Source: Coptis chinensis (Eukaryota; Streptophyta; Magnoliopsida; Ranunculales; Ranunculaceae). Taken from it: a stretch of 64,000 bases of DNA. This document shows positions 1 through 11,714 of this stretch, one piece after another. Positions within the stretch are counted from its first letter, which is position 1, and every line of letters begins with the position of its first letter. The translations under genes and the position numbers were made by a program. Under the pieces are notes generated by a model. That model saw nothing but the letters and a program-made list of their open reading frames with translations, was not told the origin of the DNA and did not search any database. The stretch is from contig CM027380.1 of the NCBI GenBank assembly GCA_015680905.1, forward strand, positions 107,122,501-107,186,500, written 5' to 3'.

Positions 1-352
1 ACCACCACCACCACCAACAACACCAACAACAACACCAACACCACCAACACCACCACCAACAACACCACGACCAACACCAACACCACCAACAACAACACCA
101 CCAACACCAACAACACCACCAACACCAACAACACCACCAACAACAACAACAACCACCACCACAACAACAACCAACAACCACAACCACAACCACCACCACA
201 ACCACAACAACCACAACCACAACCACCACCACCACCACCACCACCACAACCACAACCACAACCACCACAACCACCACCACCACAACCACAACCACAACCA
301 CAACCACCACCACCACCACCACCACCACCAAAACAACAACAACAAGTCAAAA
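1..352. repeat. CCA/ACA-rich simple repeat
   Basis: The first ~350 bases are almost only A and C, made of interspersed ACC, AAC and CCA trinucleotides with no fixed higher unit. Read as codons they give Thr/Asn, Pro/Gln or His/Asn runs, but no flanking coding sequence is seen. The repeat probably continues left of the window. It is best taken as a degenerate trinucleotide microsatellite. Confidence 0.9.
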
Positions 353-889
353 ACAACAACAATAACACATGACGAGAGAGGGTCCAACGGTCCAACTCCA
401 ACCGTCACTTGTAATTGAACAAATCATATTGGCGATGAATTGTGATATTTAAAAAATATGAATAGGCCCTCATTATATCCAACTTTGAACAAATGATTTG
501 TGGTATGATGATATCTCCGATTACGCGAAGCGAGATCATTCACAAAAATCGAAGTGGAATAAAAATATATAAACAATAAAAAATAGAACACAACTCAACA
601 TTTAAAATCATCAGATAACTAAACAACTATCAACCTTACCTTTATAACTTTCTCTCAAAATGGGTTTTAGTCTTTTAGACTAAGTTACGTTAGCACGGGA
701 TGGTATTAAGACTACAACTATCAATCATCTCACAGATAATGACAGAGTGGTCTAGATGCCTAGTATACAAGATAGTTGTATGTGCATATATAGGACGTTA
801 CATACCCTCATACGAACAACCCTTCATCCAACTCAAACAACTCCGTTTGCCCCATCTCCATCGATAATTACAACAATCCTTTTTTTCTC
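353..889. other. AT-rich intergenic DNA, no gene seen
   Basis: I see no coding exon, RNA gene or clear repeat between the simple repeat and the Copia relic. Confidence 0.5.
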
Positions 890-1200
890 CATCCATCTGA
901 TAATCCAGGGAATGTGCTCCTTGATGGTGACAATTATCAGACTTGGAGTAGGGCAATGTGCATGGCACTCACAGCGAAAAACAAACTCGGGTTTGTTGAT
1001 GCTATCTTGGTTGTTGAATGCTATTTCAAAAGATCTTTGTAATAGCATCATATATTCCAACACTGCTGCCGAAGTGTGGTCTGATCTCCGTGAGCGATTT
1101 TCACAACGTAACCGTAAATCTATTAAACTAACTAACTTAAGTCGAAAAGAAATAATTAATTACTGTTGTACCCTTCTAGTTACTAAAAGGACACTGACAT
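890..1200 (+). mobile_element. Copia-type LTR retrotransposon gag relic
   Basis: The plus strand encodes the start of a Copia-like gag region: a conserved DGDNYQTWSRAM-type motif, then a KNKLGFVDA stretch and a downstream EVWSDLRERFSQ motif, as in the Copia N-terminal and gag (UBN2-like) families. No LTR, integrase or reverse transcriptase is seen beside it. It is an old, broken fragment, unrelated in position to the large Copia element at 23-28 kb. Confidence 0.7.
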
Positions 1201-1217
1201 ATGATTCAATTACATAA

Positions 1218-3293
1218 AACCAATCAAAGCCAAAATGGGTAAAAAGAATTACCTGCAAAACTTTTCAGTGGGTAATTGGGCGTGGCAGATTAAGTTTTAT
1301 TTATGTTTTAAATGAAATAATGACCGCGATTTCTAACATACTTGTATGATATATATATTATATAATAAATCGCTCTTGACCCAATGGACAAATTAAAGGC
1401 GGACCCATGATTCCAAAACCATAAGCCCAATTGTTTATACTAGTATATCGCATTGCAGTGGGGAGTGAGCGAGCGATGCATTTCTTCAAGAAAAAGTCGA
1501 AAGTACCGCCGGCATAGTTAAGCCCCGCTATGCATAATGAAAAGTTGACTCTATTTAGCATTCTTTACATAGTTAGCACTCAAAAAAAGAAAAGGGATCT
1601 TGTCGGTTCACTTTATTTCTTCTTCAAACCTTATTAGAGTTTTTGGGTGAAACTCACGAGTCACCGAAACCATTTCATAACGGTGCCCTAGAGGTGCCAT
1701 AGCCATGGGGCGTTGGCAGTCTATTTAAAGAGTGGATGAAGCTTCGTTTCAACAGAAAAACTCAAGTATTCTCCTCCAAGTTGACTCACATCAGAGACCA
1801 ACCCATCATCGTCACCCATTGTCACCATTTCTCACAACTAAACACTCGCCCAACTGAAACTCAGCCCATGATCCATTAGATCTTCCTGGTTCTTCTTAAA
1901 CCAGTGCGTTGTCATGTTTTTAGTTATATGTTAAAAATATACAATTTCAAACACTTTCTAAAGGCTAAGGCAGAGATCTGTCACATTCTCATTATGATAG
2001 ATTATGTTAGGCAGGTCATGGGTGGCGAGCAATTAACCTCTGCCATCAGATGATTTTTTTCTGCCAGTGCAAGTATCCCTCAGTCACTCGGAAAGAGAAA
2101 ACAGACTGCTACTTACAGGGTTACAGTTGACAGTTTTATAGGAAGTATCTACCTAGGACCTACTAAATAGAGGTAAACTATATTATGGGCTTTACGGCCA
2201 CTACCACTATAAGTTTCAGTGAAGCAAGACAAAGGGATTGAAAAATAAGCAATTAGGTAATTTCATTTTGTATCCTTAAGGCACTATGGCCAAACAGTGG
2301 ACAGAAAGACTCACCCCTTGAAGTAGTTGTTCTTAATGACAGTGGTGGTGTTAAAAATGTAAGAGAGGAGACCATGGGGGATGAATTCCAGAGCTTCATC
2401 AGGGTATGGAGGAGTACAGCTGTAGCATCTCTAGCCCACTCAAAGTTTTTCAAATAGGCAAGTTCAGACCTCTCTCTCGCTATTTTCTCTATCTTCACTA
2501 TACTTACTTTGACCTTCTATTCCATACATACACCTAGAAGGTTTGACAACTTCCTTTATCACGTGGCTTGCAAATTTTAAGCTTCTCCTTTTTGCATTTA
2601 ACTTCCAATATGTCACTCCTTAGTTTTACTTCCTTGGCTTGGCTCCTTATTGAAAAAAATCACCCCAAGAAGACACTAAGCCTTAAATTGCAAAGCAAGA
2701 TTGGTTTGCAATGTTAGTCATGTTACATGTGCACGGTCTTTCGTGTGCGAGATCGATACTGAAAAATATGAAAAAATAGACGGAAAAACCGAAGTTGTTA
2801 CCTGAGAGACCGCGATTAATTGAGAGATGGTGTGTTCGGCGTTGTCTCCGGTGTGATATCGAGAGCAGAGTCGAGAGTTTGGAGAGAAGGATGAACTAAA
2901 ATGTTCTTTTGGGCGAGAGAGAACGTTCTGGGCCCAAAATGTTCTTTTGGGCTGTCCTTGTAGTCCATTCATTTAATAAGCATAGTAGCGCATCTAGTGA
3001 TTGGGAGTTCTTGGTTTGACTTTGTTGTTTTGTTCTTCCCGAAGTGAAAATGCATCTTTTAACCTACATTATAGCCAGGGAGTCTTCTACACTCGTGTAG
3101 TCAGTATGCTTGAAGACACATTCCATTATCTAATGTTGTGATTTCCTCGAGACCACCTCTGTGTGGCGTACTAGAATTTTCAGGTTGAAGTAGTTTGCTG
3201 TTGCACTTGGCAGATCACTAGGTGTTTATCTTGCATGTTTTGGTGTTTAGTATATGATTTCCGACTTTTAATAAGATGCTTGAGCTGTGCAGG
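1218..3293. other. Intergenic DNA, no supported gene
   Basis: No recognisable protein is encoded here. A minus-strand reading frame at 2253-2498 has no family I know. The stretch AAAATGTTCTTTTGGGC occurs twice (about 2899 and 2936). The part just before 3294 is intron of the Hsp70 fragment and ends in a TGTGCAG acceptor. Confidence 0.45.
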
Positions 3294-3915
3294 TATTCTC
3301 CACAGCAGCTGATAACCAGACTCAGGTTGGTGTTAAAGTCCTGCAAGGTGAGCGGGAAATGCGTCTGACAATAAGCCCTTTGGGGAGTTTGAGCTTATGG
3401 GTATCCCACCTGCTCCTAGAGGCGTGCCCCAGATTGAGGTCACGTTTGACATTGATGCCGATGGTATTGTGACCGTTTCTGCCAAGGACAAAGCTACAGG
3501 AAAGGAGCCGCAGATTACAATCAAGTCATCGGGAGGGCTGTCTGAGGATGAGATTGAGAAACTGGCAAGGGAAGCTGAGTTGCATGCTCAGAAGGACCAA
3601 GAAAGGAAAACACTCATTGACATCAGGAACACAGATGACACAACCACCTACAGCATTGAGAAAAGCTTGAATGAGTACAGGGACAAGATCCCTGCTGAAG
3701 TTGCAACTGAAATTGAAACTGCAGTTTCAGACCTCAGGAAGGCTATGGCGGGTGACAACGCTGATTAGATTAAGGCAAAACTTGATGCTGCCAATAAGGC
3801 TGTATCCATGATTGGGCAGCATATGTCAGGAGTTTCAGGTGGATCTGGGTCAGGAGGTCCATCTCAAGGTGGTGATCAACCACCAGAAGCAGAGTATGAA
3901 GAAGTAAAGAAGTAA
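3294..3915 (+). pseudogene. Mitochondrial Hsp70 (DnaK type), last-exon fragment
   Basis: The exon opens after a TGTGCAG acceptor and encodes the C-terminal half of a mitochondrial Hsp70: the end of the substrate-binding beta domain ([20 protein letters not shown], then [20 protein letters not shown]), the helical lid ([20 protein letters not shown]) and a Gly/Ser-rich tail ending PEAEYEEVKK. Full-length members run to about 675 residues; only about 205 remain. It is broken twice: one base is lost after GEREM (near 3361), where the frame changes, and a sense codon has become TAG at 3766-3768 inside the lid (DNAD-stop-IKAKLD). The ATPase domain and upstream exons are absent. Because the upstream intron edge is kept, this is a DNA-level fragment and not a retrocopy. 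The mitochondrial assignment rests on the tail and the [11 protein letters not shown] motif. Confidence 0.9.
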
Positions 3916-4182
3916 CTTTATATACATACTTAGGTTTTCTCAGTAAGTTCATCATAACAGCTTCAGATCTTGTTGAATCATCAAAACTTATTGTCATTAG
4001 CAGTTCCACAGTGTATTACTGTATTATGGGCCGTCTGGTTTTTTCTTCAATGTATAAAAGTCTCTTTTTTTCCACAGTACATGTTTTTTTGCTAAAGGTG
4101 CGCGTGTGTGTATCAGTGTGGTCAGATTAGTTTAGGACTTAAGGTGACAATTTTATCTTCCCTGTTGCCCCGCGATTGCTAG

Positions 4183-5619
4183 ATGAGCTTTGAGTCTGAG
4201 CGTATTGAAGATGTCAATTTCCTTTACTCAAGTTCTCTGAGTACTAGATTTCATAACACCCAACAACAACAACAAATGTACCCAACAACCTCAAAACCAT
4301 CTACGACTCATACAGTCATGCATGCAAGAATTACAACAACCAACACACTTAGATACAACACCTTGTATGTTTGATAAAATGTATGAGAGAAATAATGTTT
4401 GTTGGGGTACTTTGTTTATTCAAATGCATAGACAAGGAATGAGTGCTGACGCGAGTACCCTTTCGTGTGCGTTGAGTTCGATACGATGTTTAGAACAGGG
4501 AGTGCAGCTTCATTGTTTAGCAATGAAGAGTGGGTTTTGTGTATGTGTATGTTGGGAGTTCTTTGACTAGTTTTTATGGAAAATGTGGTCATTTGAATGA
4601 GGCTTATCGGGTTTTTGAAGAAATTCCTGTGAAGAATGTGGTGTCTTGGACTTCTATAATAGCGGGTTTTGCGCAGAATTGGAATGTTGATATGTGTTTG
4701 ATGCTTTACTATAGAATGAGATGTTCGTCAAAACCTAATGATTTTACTTTTACTAGTTTACTTGGTGTTTGTACGGGAAGTGGCTCTTTAGGCCAAGGGA
4801 GGAGTGCTCATTGTCAAACAATTCAGATGGGTTTTGAATCTTATATCCATATTGGTAATGCACTTATTTCTATGTATTCTAAATGTGGAAACGTGGATGA
4901 AGCTTTTTGTATTTTTGAATGTATGCGAAAAAGGGATTTGGTATCATGGAATTCAATGATTGCTGGATATGCTCAATATGGTCTTGCTGAGGAAGCTATA
5001 GAATTGCTTAATGAAATGAAGGAACTGAAAATTAATCCCGATGCCATTACTTTTCTTGGTGTGCTCTCGTCATGTCGTCATGCTGGTCTTGTAGAATATG
5101 GTCGTATCTGTTTCAATTCAATGGTTCAGTATGGAGTAGAGCCAGATTTAGACCACTACTCATGTATTGTTGATCTGCTAGGCCGAGCTGGGATGGTGAA
5201 AGAAGCTAAAGAGTTCATTAACAAGATGCCCATTTGTCCGAATGCAGTTATTTGGGGTTCACTACTTTCATCTTGCAGGCTTCATGGGGAAGTTCTTATT
5301 GGAATTGAGGCTGCAGAGAATAGGCTATTATTGGTTCCAAGTTGCACTGCAACCCATGTGCAGCTAGTGAAATTGTATGCCAATGCAGGTCGCTGGGAGC
5401 AGGTAGCAAGAGTTAGGAAGCTTATGAATGATAGGGGCCTAAAGACTTATCCTGGGTGTAGTTGGATTGAGATCAAGAATGAAGTTTACAAGTTTAGAGC
5501 GGAAGACAGGTCAAATGCTAGAGTGGACCTAAATCCTGGCAGTGGTTGATAGTTTAATAGACAACATGAGGCGTTTTAGTCATGTGCCGGAAGTACATGA
5601 AGAAGGTTTAGACCAATAA
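4183..5619 (+). pseudogene. Pentatricopeptide repeat protein, E-subclass, frameshifted
   Basis: PLS-type PPR protein; this family binds organellar RNA in mitochondria or plastids. Several repeats are clear, with motifs such as [37 protein letters not shown] and [20 protein letters not shown], then an E domain ending [16 protein letters not shown]; no DYW domain. The body is open from 4530 to 5549. The amino end lies in another frame (4322-4570, with motif CALSSIRCLEQGVQLHCLA), and the shift falls in a TGTATGTGTATG run near 4545. A second shift near 5530 moves the tail to a frame that ends naturally at 5617-5619 ([20 protein letters not shown]). The extreme amino end is unclear; a third shift is likely near 4320. 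Its 3' end is copied at 6.9-7.3 kb. Confidence 0.85.
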
Positions 5620-5653
5620 TAATATACGTTGCAAATCATGCTGGCTTAATGAT

Positions 5654-5990
5654 GGTATGTTTATTGTTTTTGTACAATGCAGACATAAAGTTCACCGATA
5701 AATTCATAGGCTAGAACCAAAACTGAGGCTGTTTTAATGTTTTATACCATATGTTCTTCCCGGTTCTGTTCATAATTCAGATTTTGATTTGACGCATTGA
5801 GCTTGAACCCTGTCTTACACGGGTATGTTTATTGTTTTTGTACAATGCAGACATAAAGTTCACCGATAAATTCATAGGCTAGAACCAAAACTGAGGCTGT
5901 TTTAATGTTTTATACCATATGTTCTTCCCGGTTCTGTTCATAATTCAGATTTTGATTTGACGCATTGAGCTTGAACGCTGTCTTACACGG
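5654..5990. repeat. Tandem duplication, 168-bp unit, two copies
   Basis: The sequence from GGTATGTTTATTG to CTTACACG at 5654-5821 is repeated at 5822-5990 with about one mismatch (CCC against CGC near the end). The near identity points to a recent local duplication downstream of the PPR gene. Confidence 0.95.
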
Positions 5991-6121
5991 GTTGTGTCAT
6001 TCTTTATAGTTCCTTTACGTGGTTCCACCATGAAGTTGAGTTCATAGCCACGTATAATATCTTTTGTAAGGAAAGCGCCCGGTCTTGTATTTGCTGCTGT
6101 TGGGATTAGAAAGCTTGCAAA

Positions 6122-6320
6122 GAGTTTTTCCAATTTCGTTCAAAGAGTTTTGATGTTCTTGCAAATGCTTGTCTTTACATGTGTCGGGATCTGAAGGAGG
6201 TTTCTCAAACGAGGAGATTCATGAGGAGTCTCCCAATAAGAGGGCAAAGGGTTTGGGGTTTTTCACAGAGGGAGAGTTATTTAGTAAAGAAGAATCCTAA
6301 TAGCACTAAGCTCACAGGTT
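6122..6320 (+). other. Possible orphan exon, family uncertain
   Basis: An open stretch in one frame reads FRSKSFDVLANACLYMC, then DLKEVSQTRRFMRSLPIRGQ, and ends near a CACAG/GTTTGT donor. The LPIRGQR motif resembles the C-terminal part of ribosomal protein uS13 (typical RHxxGLPVRGQRT), but the Asn-Ala-Arg-Thr tail is missing. It may be a decayed mitochondrial or plastid S13 exon, or chance. Confidence 0.2.
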
Positions 6321-6369
6321 TGTCTCTTAATCTCTGCTTGTTTTCTTCGTGGTTGATATTTTAATTAAT

Positions 6370-6865
6370 TGTTGTGTGCAGTACTCAAACTTGTTTTTGG
6401 CGTGTGTGCATAATTATCATAACCATCATTGATCCAGGGAAATTAGGAGGCAGACAAAAGAGCTACCTAGACATGCAATTTACAAGTTTGATTACCTACA
6501 AAGTGTCTGGGATGCTAATTGCAGGGCACTACTTCAGATTGTTTGTAATTGTTAGAAGTATACTTTTCATATAATCTATTCCTTGGAACATTATAGATTA
6601 GCAAGGTTGATTCTACAATTTAAGAGGTTTTTAGTTTTACTAATGTTTATATTGAGTGTTATATTAGTATGCATTCATCCTACTACAAATGTTTACTTAC
6701 TCATAGATTCATATATTTATTTTCCTTCTATATGGTTCATTTTGTTTTAGGTTCAATTGGTTAGCCGAAAAACAATAATAAAATAGAATAGGAATAAATG
6801 GTTACTTTGACATGCTATCATAATATTTTGTATCCATGATGCAATTGTGTTGTCCCAACATGTGA
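6370..6865. other. AT-rich spacer, no gene seen
   Basis: No coding exon or repeat can be supported between the possible orphan exon and the second PPR fragment. Confidence 0.45.
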
Positions 6866-6887
6866 ATGAATTTCCAATTATCTTCAG

Positions 6888-7290
6888 AAACTCAATATGG
6901 AGTGGAGCCAGAGTTAGATCACAACCCATGTATTGTCGATCTGATAAGCCGAGCTGGGTTGGTGAAAGAAGCTAAAGAGCTCATTAATGAGATGCCCGTT
7001 TGTCCAAATGCAGGTATTTGGGGTTCACTACTGTCATCTTGCAGGCTTCATGGTTTCATATCAGAGAACCGATTATTATAGGTTCCAGGTTACGCTGTGA
7101 CCCATGTGCAGCTAGTGAATTTGTATGCCTGTGCAGGTCGCTGGGAGTGGGTAGCAAGAGTGAGGAAGCTAATGAAGGATAGAGGACTAAAGACTTATCC
7201 TGGGTGTAGTTGGATTGGGATCTAGAATGAAGGTTACATGATTAATAGACAACACATGACATTTTGCTTAAAGTACACGAAGAGGATGTT
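6888..7290 (+). pseudogene. Duplicated 3' end of the PPR gene
   Basis: This is a diverged copy of about 5125-5600: QYGVEPELDHNPCIVDLISR, then KEAKELINEMPVCPNAGIWG and a tail with [11 protein letters not shown]. It keeps only the last repeats and the E domain. Stops interrupt it after SENRLL (near 7079) and after SWIGI (7223), and a stretch is missing in the middle (the [11 protein letters not shown] part of the upper copy). The left edge is abrupt, so the duplication captured only the 3' part of the gene. Confidence 0.9.
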
Positions 7291-7710
7291 TTGTTTTTCG
7301 GACAATTTGGTAATGGAAATTTTCCCTTCTAATGTATTTAATTGTTTTTGTTCTTTGATTAGATGAATTGAATCACTGATTTCGAATTGGACATTTTTTT
7401 TTTCTTTTTCATTAACTGATTAGATAAAACTTCCCTTTTAACTTCAAACCACTTTGTAATTTTCCAGTTATTAGAGTGATCGGAATTTCGGAGATTTCGA
7501 AATCCCAAACTATGGTTATGGGTCGGTTTATGGGTAAGAAAAGTCACTTTTCAAATTGTTATTTATAGTCGACATAACTCATTAATTGCGAGCGAAAAAC
7601 CCATACACCTATCCATAATGCGTGGAAATTATTTGAAGCAGTGACACATTGAAAAAAAGAAAACCAACTTGATTTAAAACGAGAAAAAAGAGATCACACA
7701 CAACAGAAAT

Positions 7711-8182
7711 ATGTGGAGGCGAGTTTCTTCTCTTACTGGATTACTTTCTCATTCCAAACCCTCTTTTCTTAACCAGGTAATAATCTCCATCTGATCTTTT
7801 TTTGGGTTAAGAAGACTGTAATTTTATAGTCATATGTAAATACAAATTTACATAGAATGACATCAGCCCGATTTGTCCTTAAACCAAAATTATAAGTAAA
7901 GATTGATGATATCAGCCCGGTTTTCACAGGGGTATTTTGGTCTGTTTTGGTTTTGATGTTATGTTTTAAATAATAGAGAGGTTTTATGCATTTGTTCGCT
8001 TCTAGGGGTGTTTTGTGCAACCATTTAAGTACCAGGGAGATTAAACTCATTGTCTGCTTTTTGCTATTCCATGGGTTTTAGTTGGCCGGAAAACTGCGTG
8101 ATCAAACGGTCACTAAGAATACAGTGGAACTCACTGCATTAAGGGAATGCACACAACTCCACTGGTTAATTGGAATCAACAG
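7711..8182 (+). other. Two-exon fragment with a mitochondrial-type leader, unrecognised
   Basis: Exon 1 would start at ATG 7711 and read MWRRVSSLTGLLSHSKPSFL (Arg/Ser-rich, no acids, typical of a mitochondrial presequence), with a CAG/GTAATAAT donor at 7776/7777. A second exon could run 8082-8182 after a GTTTTAG acceptor (LAGKLRDQTVTKNTVELTAL) to an ACAG/GTATCA donor. I do not recognise the product, and no further exon follows. Given the neighbours, it may be another truncated gene. Confidence 0.3.
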
Positions 8183-8313
8183 GTATCATCAAAACTTTTG
8201 CTATTAGTTTTAGACTGAAGAGGGTCGAGGTTGCTATTATTTTCGTCAAAAGCGACTTTAATAGTGTTAAGTTGTTTCATCATCATCAATCAGCTTAGTA
8301 ATTTACTTCAAAC

Positions 8314-8508
8314 CATGAGAAGATTCACTCTTTCCTCCCTTCACTCTCCTCATATTCTCTCCTTCCACCACTTTCACTCTCTCAAAAAACATGATACCCC
8401 TCAACAAAAGAATATTTACACCAACAACCTCTTCAATGTCTACCACTACACCATATCTTCAACCACATCATATGTCAATCGGAACCTATTCCTACAGTTT
8501 TTACATGG
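8314..8508 (+). other. Possible first exon with organelle leader, unrecognised
   Basis: A reading frame from ATG 8314 begins MRRFTLSSLHSPHILSFHHF and continues rich in Ser, His and Asn to NRNLFLQFLHG; a CATGG/GTAAGG donor sits near 8507. The leader composition fits mitochondrial import. No downstream exon or family is recognised, so this may be a chance frame or a gene remnant. Confidence 0.25.
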
Positions 8509-9534
8509 GTAAGGACAAACAGACCCGCCAAACTTTGATCGGGCAAACAAAACAAACTGTTTATCCCCACTTCATAAAGTGTGGACCTCGTGTTTTTTTT
8601 CTTCCATCCAATCTTTCTTAATTCCCTCAGACATTTTGCATTACAACAAAGCACTTTTGGTATGTTTATAGTGAAGGAATTTAAGACAAACACATAAAAG
8701 TTAACCTACCCATGTGGAGGGAGGGGGCTTCTACTTTTTATACCCTTGCGAACAATCCCGAACTGTACAACTCAAGTTCCAATCATCTAGATTGGTCCTC
8801 GAAGAGGCACATGGATTACATCAATGAACTGATCATATGATTAGTACATCAACCGAGCTCTTGTCAATAGAGACAACATTGTCTCAAACATTTGGATATG
8901 CAATTAATACACAGACTAGAAAAATTGCCTATCAAATACATACACTAGAAAAAAAACAGTTCCTAATAAATTAAGTATGCAAGGCATGACAGATTGCTCG
9001 ATTGCTACTAGTTAACAATAAACCAGTTTCAGTTTGTAGCATAAAAAATATCTACAGTAACATGGTGTTAGTGAATTGATTAGGAGAATAAGGTTTGACG
9101 AGGTATTTCTATATATCATTTGTAGCCTTTAACATGAGGTCACCAAATAAATCATGCAATAAAGCCAAAAAAAAAATTAACTAGAGAATACACCTAACAT
9201 GGTATCTTACATGATGATCCCAAGTTATTGTGAATGGTGAGATTCCATTTGACCCTTACCAACACCTCATGAATGACAAAAGGCACAAAACAAAAAAAAA
9301 ACCCTCATATACCATTCCTTTTTTTAGTTATTTGATCACTAGGTGAACATTTCTCAAAAGCAAGCAGACATAAAAGACCTTAAATAAAATAAACTTTATA
9401 CAAAACTTCAATATGCCATACAAAGCAAAGTAAGCAATAATCTTAAACCCAATTAAATCTGCAAAACTCATCACTGAACCCAACAAATCATATAAGATGA
9501 AAATCCAAACAGTAAATAATAATGAATAAATAGA

Positions 9535-9554
9535 AGAGAGAGAGAGAGAGAGAG
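9535..9554. repeat. (GA)n microsatellite
   Basis: About ten consecutive GA/AG dinucleotides in AT-rich intergenic DNA. Confidence 0.85.
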
Positions 9555-11339
9555 GAGTACATCCGTAGTACTCCACTCAAATCCCTAAAAACAGTTAAAG
9601 TAATCAGAGCACAACACAAGTGGGACACATTTACTAAGAACCAAGATAATAAAACTCATACACCATCACATACACAAAAATAGTCCTGAACTATATGCTA
9701 TCAATACTGCTCTCGAGATACGGATTTGTTGAAAACAGAACAAAATAGTCCACCACCGAGTTTAAAGGGTGTTGCTATTCTCTAGGTGGGAAAAAATTGG
9801 ATTCCAGACTTGTTCAGATCTCTACTCATTTTAAGGTAGTTGAATGAAAAATTCGAAGCTGTTAAAACATTATCTCTTTACTGAACAAAAAGTCATGGAA
9901 AGTTTTTTTAGACCGTGACTAGCTTATAGCTTGAAATTAAAGAGGAAATGAAAAAGTGAAATCACGAGATATCAATCCAAAAGCTTCCTAAAATGAGGGA
10001 TGAAAATGAATTAAATCACTGTTTTGCACCTCAGTGTGTGATGCATAGACTTTCCACAACAAATCAGACTTAAATATTGCCACTCTAAATGAAATGGAGG
10101 AAAAACAAAAGGAATTAATTGGCTGGGAGACAGAAGAGGATGTTCCCGTCTATATGTACAGCATAATTGCACGGTAATAACTAATATGAATCCACGGCAA
10201 TACAAAAGCATCAAAATGGTCATTTATAACTCTAGTCTTTATAAATACCAATACCTACACAACAATATCAGTCATGTGGAAGCAATACTCCATACAGGTG
10301 TCATATCCATGCGGAATACTACAATATCAAATGCAAAACTGACAAATCTATGTCAGGTATGTCAGGATTCCATCCTTAGAAATTTCTGCCACATAGCATC
10401 TGGTCCCACCTCTAGGCCACCCCTCAAAAGTGTTTCGATTTCACCCCAGCCAAATGCCACAAATAATCACATACAAACTCATCCTCCAAATCATACCACA
10501 ACAAAAGTAAAATGGGAATCACTAGAACTTCCATAAAGTGAAACCACAACAAAGTATACCTTAAACCACAACATTCCCTGTGCGAACTCAACTTACTCAC
10601 ACAAATGGTGAAAATTCAGGACTTTATCAGCATGTACAAGGTAAAAGGAATTCAAATCTGACAAACATATTCCACCATTCTTCAAATTAACAATGGTCAG
10701 AATGCAATTCATTCTAACATCCAGTGCAGAAGGGACACTTTGGTGGCAACTTTAGTTTTGAAAGTAACTTGGTGGTTTGAAAGGAAAACTAAAGTAGAAA
10801 TGACGAAAGATTCGATTGAGAAGAGGGAACTCTTGCATCTGGCCTAAACCCTACTAACCGGAAAGTTCTCATTATCTAACAAAGTTAATAGATAGCTCTG
10901 AGATTTTCAAAGTTGTATGTAATAGGAAGAAATTAGGGTAAAATGGATAAAACAAAAATAAAACAAGAAAAAGAAATGTATAAATAGTTATACAAGGTAT
11001 TAAGTGCCTAAGGTGTATCCATTTAGCTTTTCAGGTGCCAATCTACTAGTATCAAGAAAATCAATTGCAAAAAGTAGCTACAATTTCATGACAAATTTAT
11101 CGTCAATACATACTCATGAAAACTTTTATGCAGATATAGACATTTGATATTCCATTCCTTGAACGGTTGGAACCAGAAACAAAACAAAAGGATTTACCCT
11201 AACTAAACTTAGCCACTGATAAAGCAACAGACATCTTCACCTATCTTGATGTTCACAAAAAAACTCAAGTGTTTCACCTCACTGAGTGCATCTAATTTAT
11301 CAGGAGTCACTATTTGAAAAACTAAAAAAATAATCTTAG

Positions 11340-11490
11340 TTTTTGGACTGGGCCGTTATCGGGTCGGATAGGTATGTCCATAACTGGCCCAATAGTCTTA
11401 TCGGACAATATTTAAGTTCTAAATCCCTATCTTATCAGTTCGGATTCAATCGGACAACAGGCCTGGCCCGGCCCATTGACAGCCCTAGTT
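11340..11490 (-). repeat. hAT-like terminal repeat sequence (candidate)
   Basis: Read on the minus strand, the stretch begins CTAGGGCTGTCAATGGGCCG and continues with GGCC/GGTCCGAT-type words. An AGGGCTGTCAA start followed by GGCCCGGCC is common at the ends of non-autonomous hAT elements in plants. I could not locate a matching opposite end or target duplication, so only a fragment is claimed. Confidence 0.35.
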
Positions 11491-11714
11491 CGTAACACAT
11501 TCTTAAGCGTTAAAAAATAACCCATAAACGTTACATAATAATTCAAATATATGCACAGATGAGTAGTAATGGTTATTAATATTTCTAACGGATAATATAT
11601 GTGAATAATTACCTAACGGATGAGTATCTGTTACTAATAAGAAATCTACACCCAAATGATGTAGTGTGTTTCTCCCACTTCTTCAAAACAAGAATCAACA
11701 AATGAACAACAACA

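Larger units (their letters stand above)
8520..11690. other. Long AT-rich intergenic stretch
   Basis: No protein family is recognisable on either strand over 3 kb. It holds a (GA)n run (9535-9554) and several A-runs. A frame at 10186-10536 (plus) has low-complexity composition and no known motif. The end (about 11340-11490) looks like a transposon-type repeat and is listed separately. Confidence 0.5.

Noticed and set aside
1-352. Array of short repeats that might look like a CRISPR or a coding Thr/Pro-rich repeat
   Set aside because: There is no fixed repeat with unique spacers and no flanking exon; it is a trinucleotide microsatellite.
1680-1800. TATA-like TCTATTTAAAGAG followed by a pyrimidine-rich stretch, as a promoter
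   Set aside because: No coding exon follows within reach; the Hsp70 fragment lacks its first exons, so a promoter cannot be tied to any gene.
10186-10536. A 116-codon plus-strand frame in the gene-poor 8.5-11.7 kb stretch
   Set aside because: Low-complexity Asn/Thr/Pro/His composition, no splice context and no known motif; not supported as a gene.
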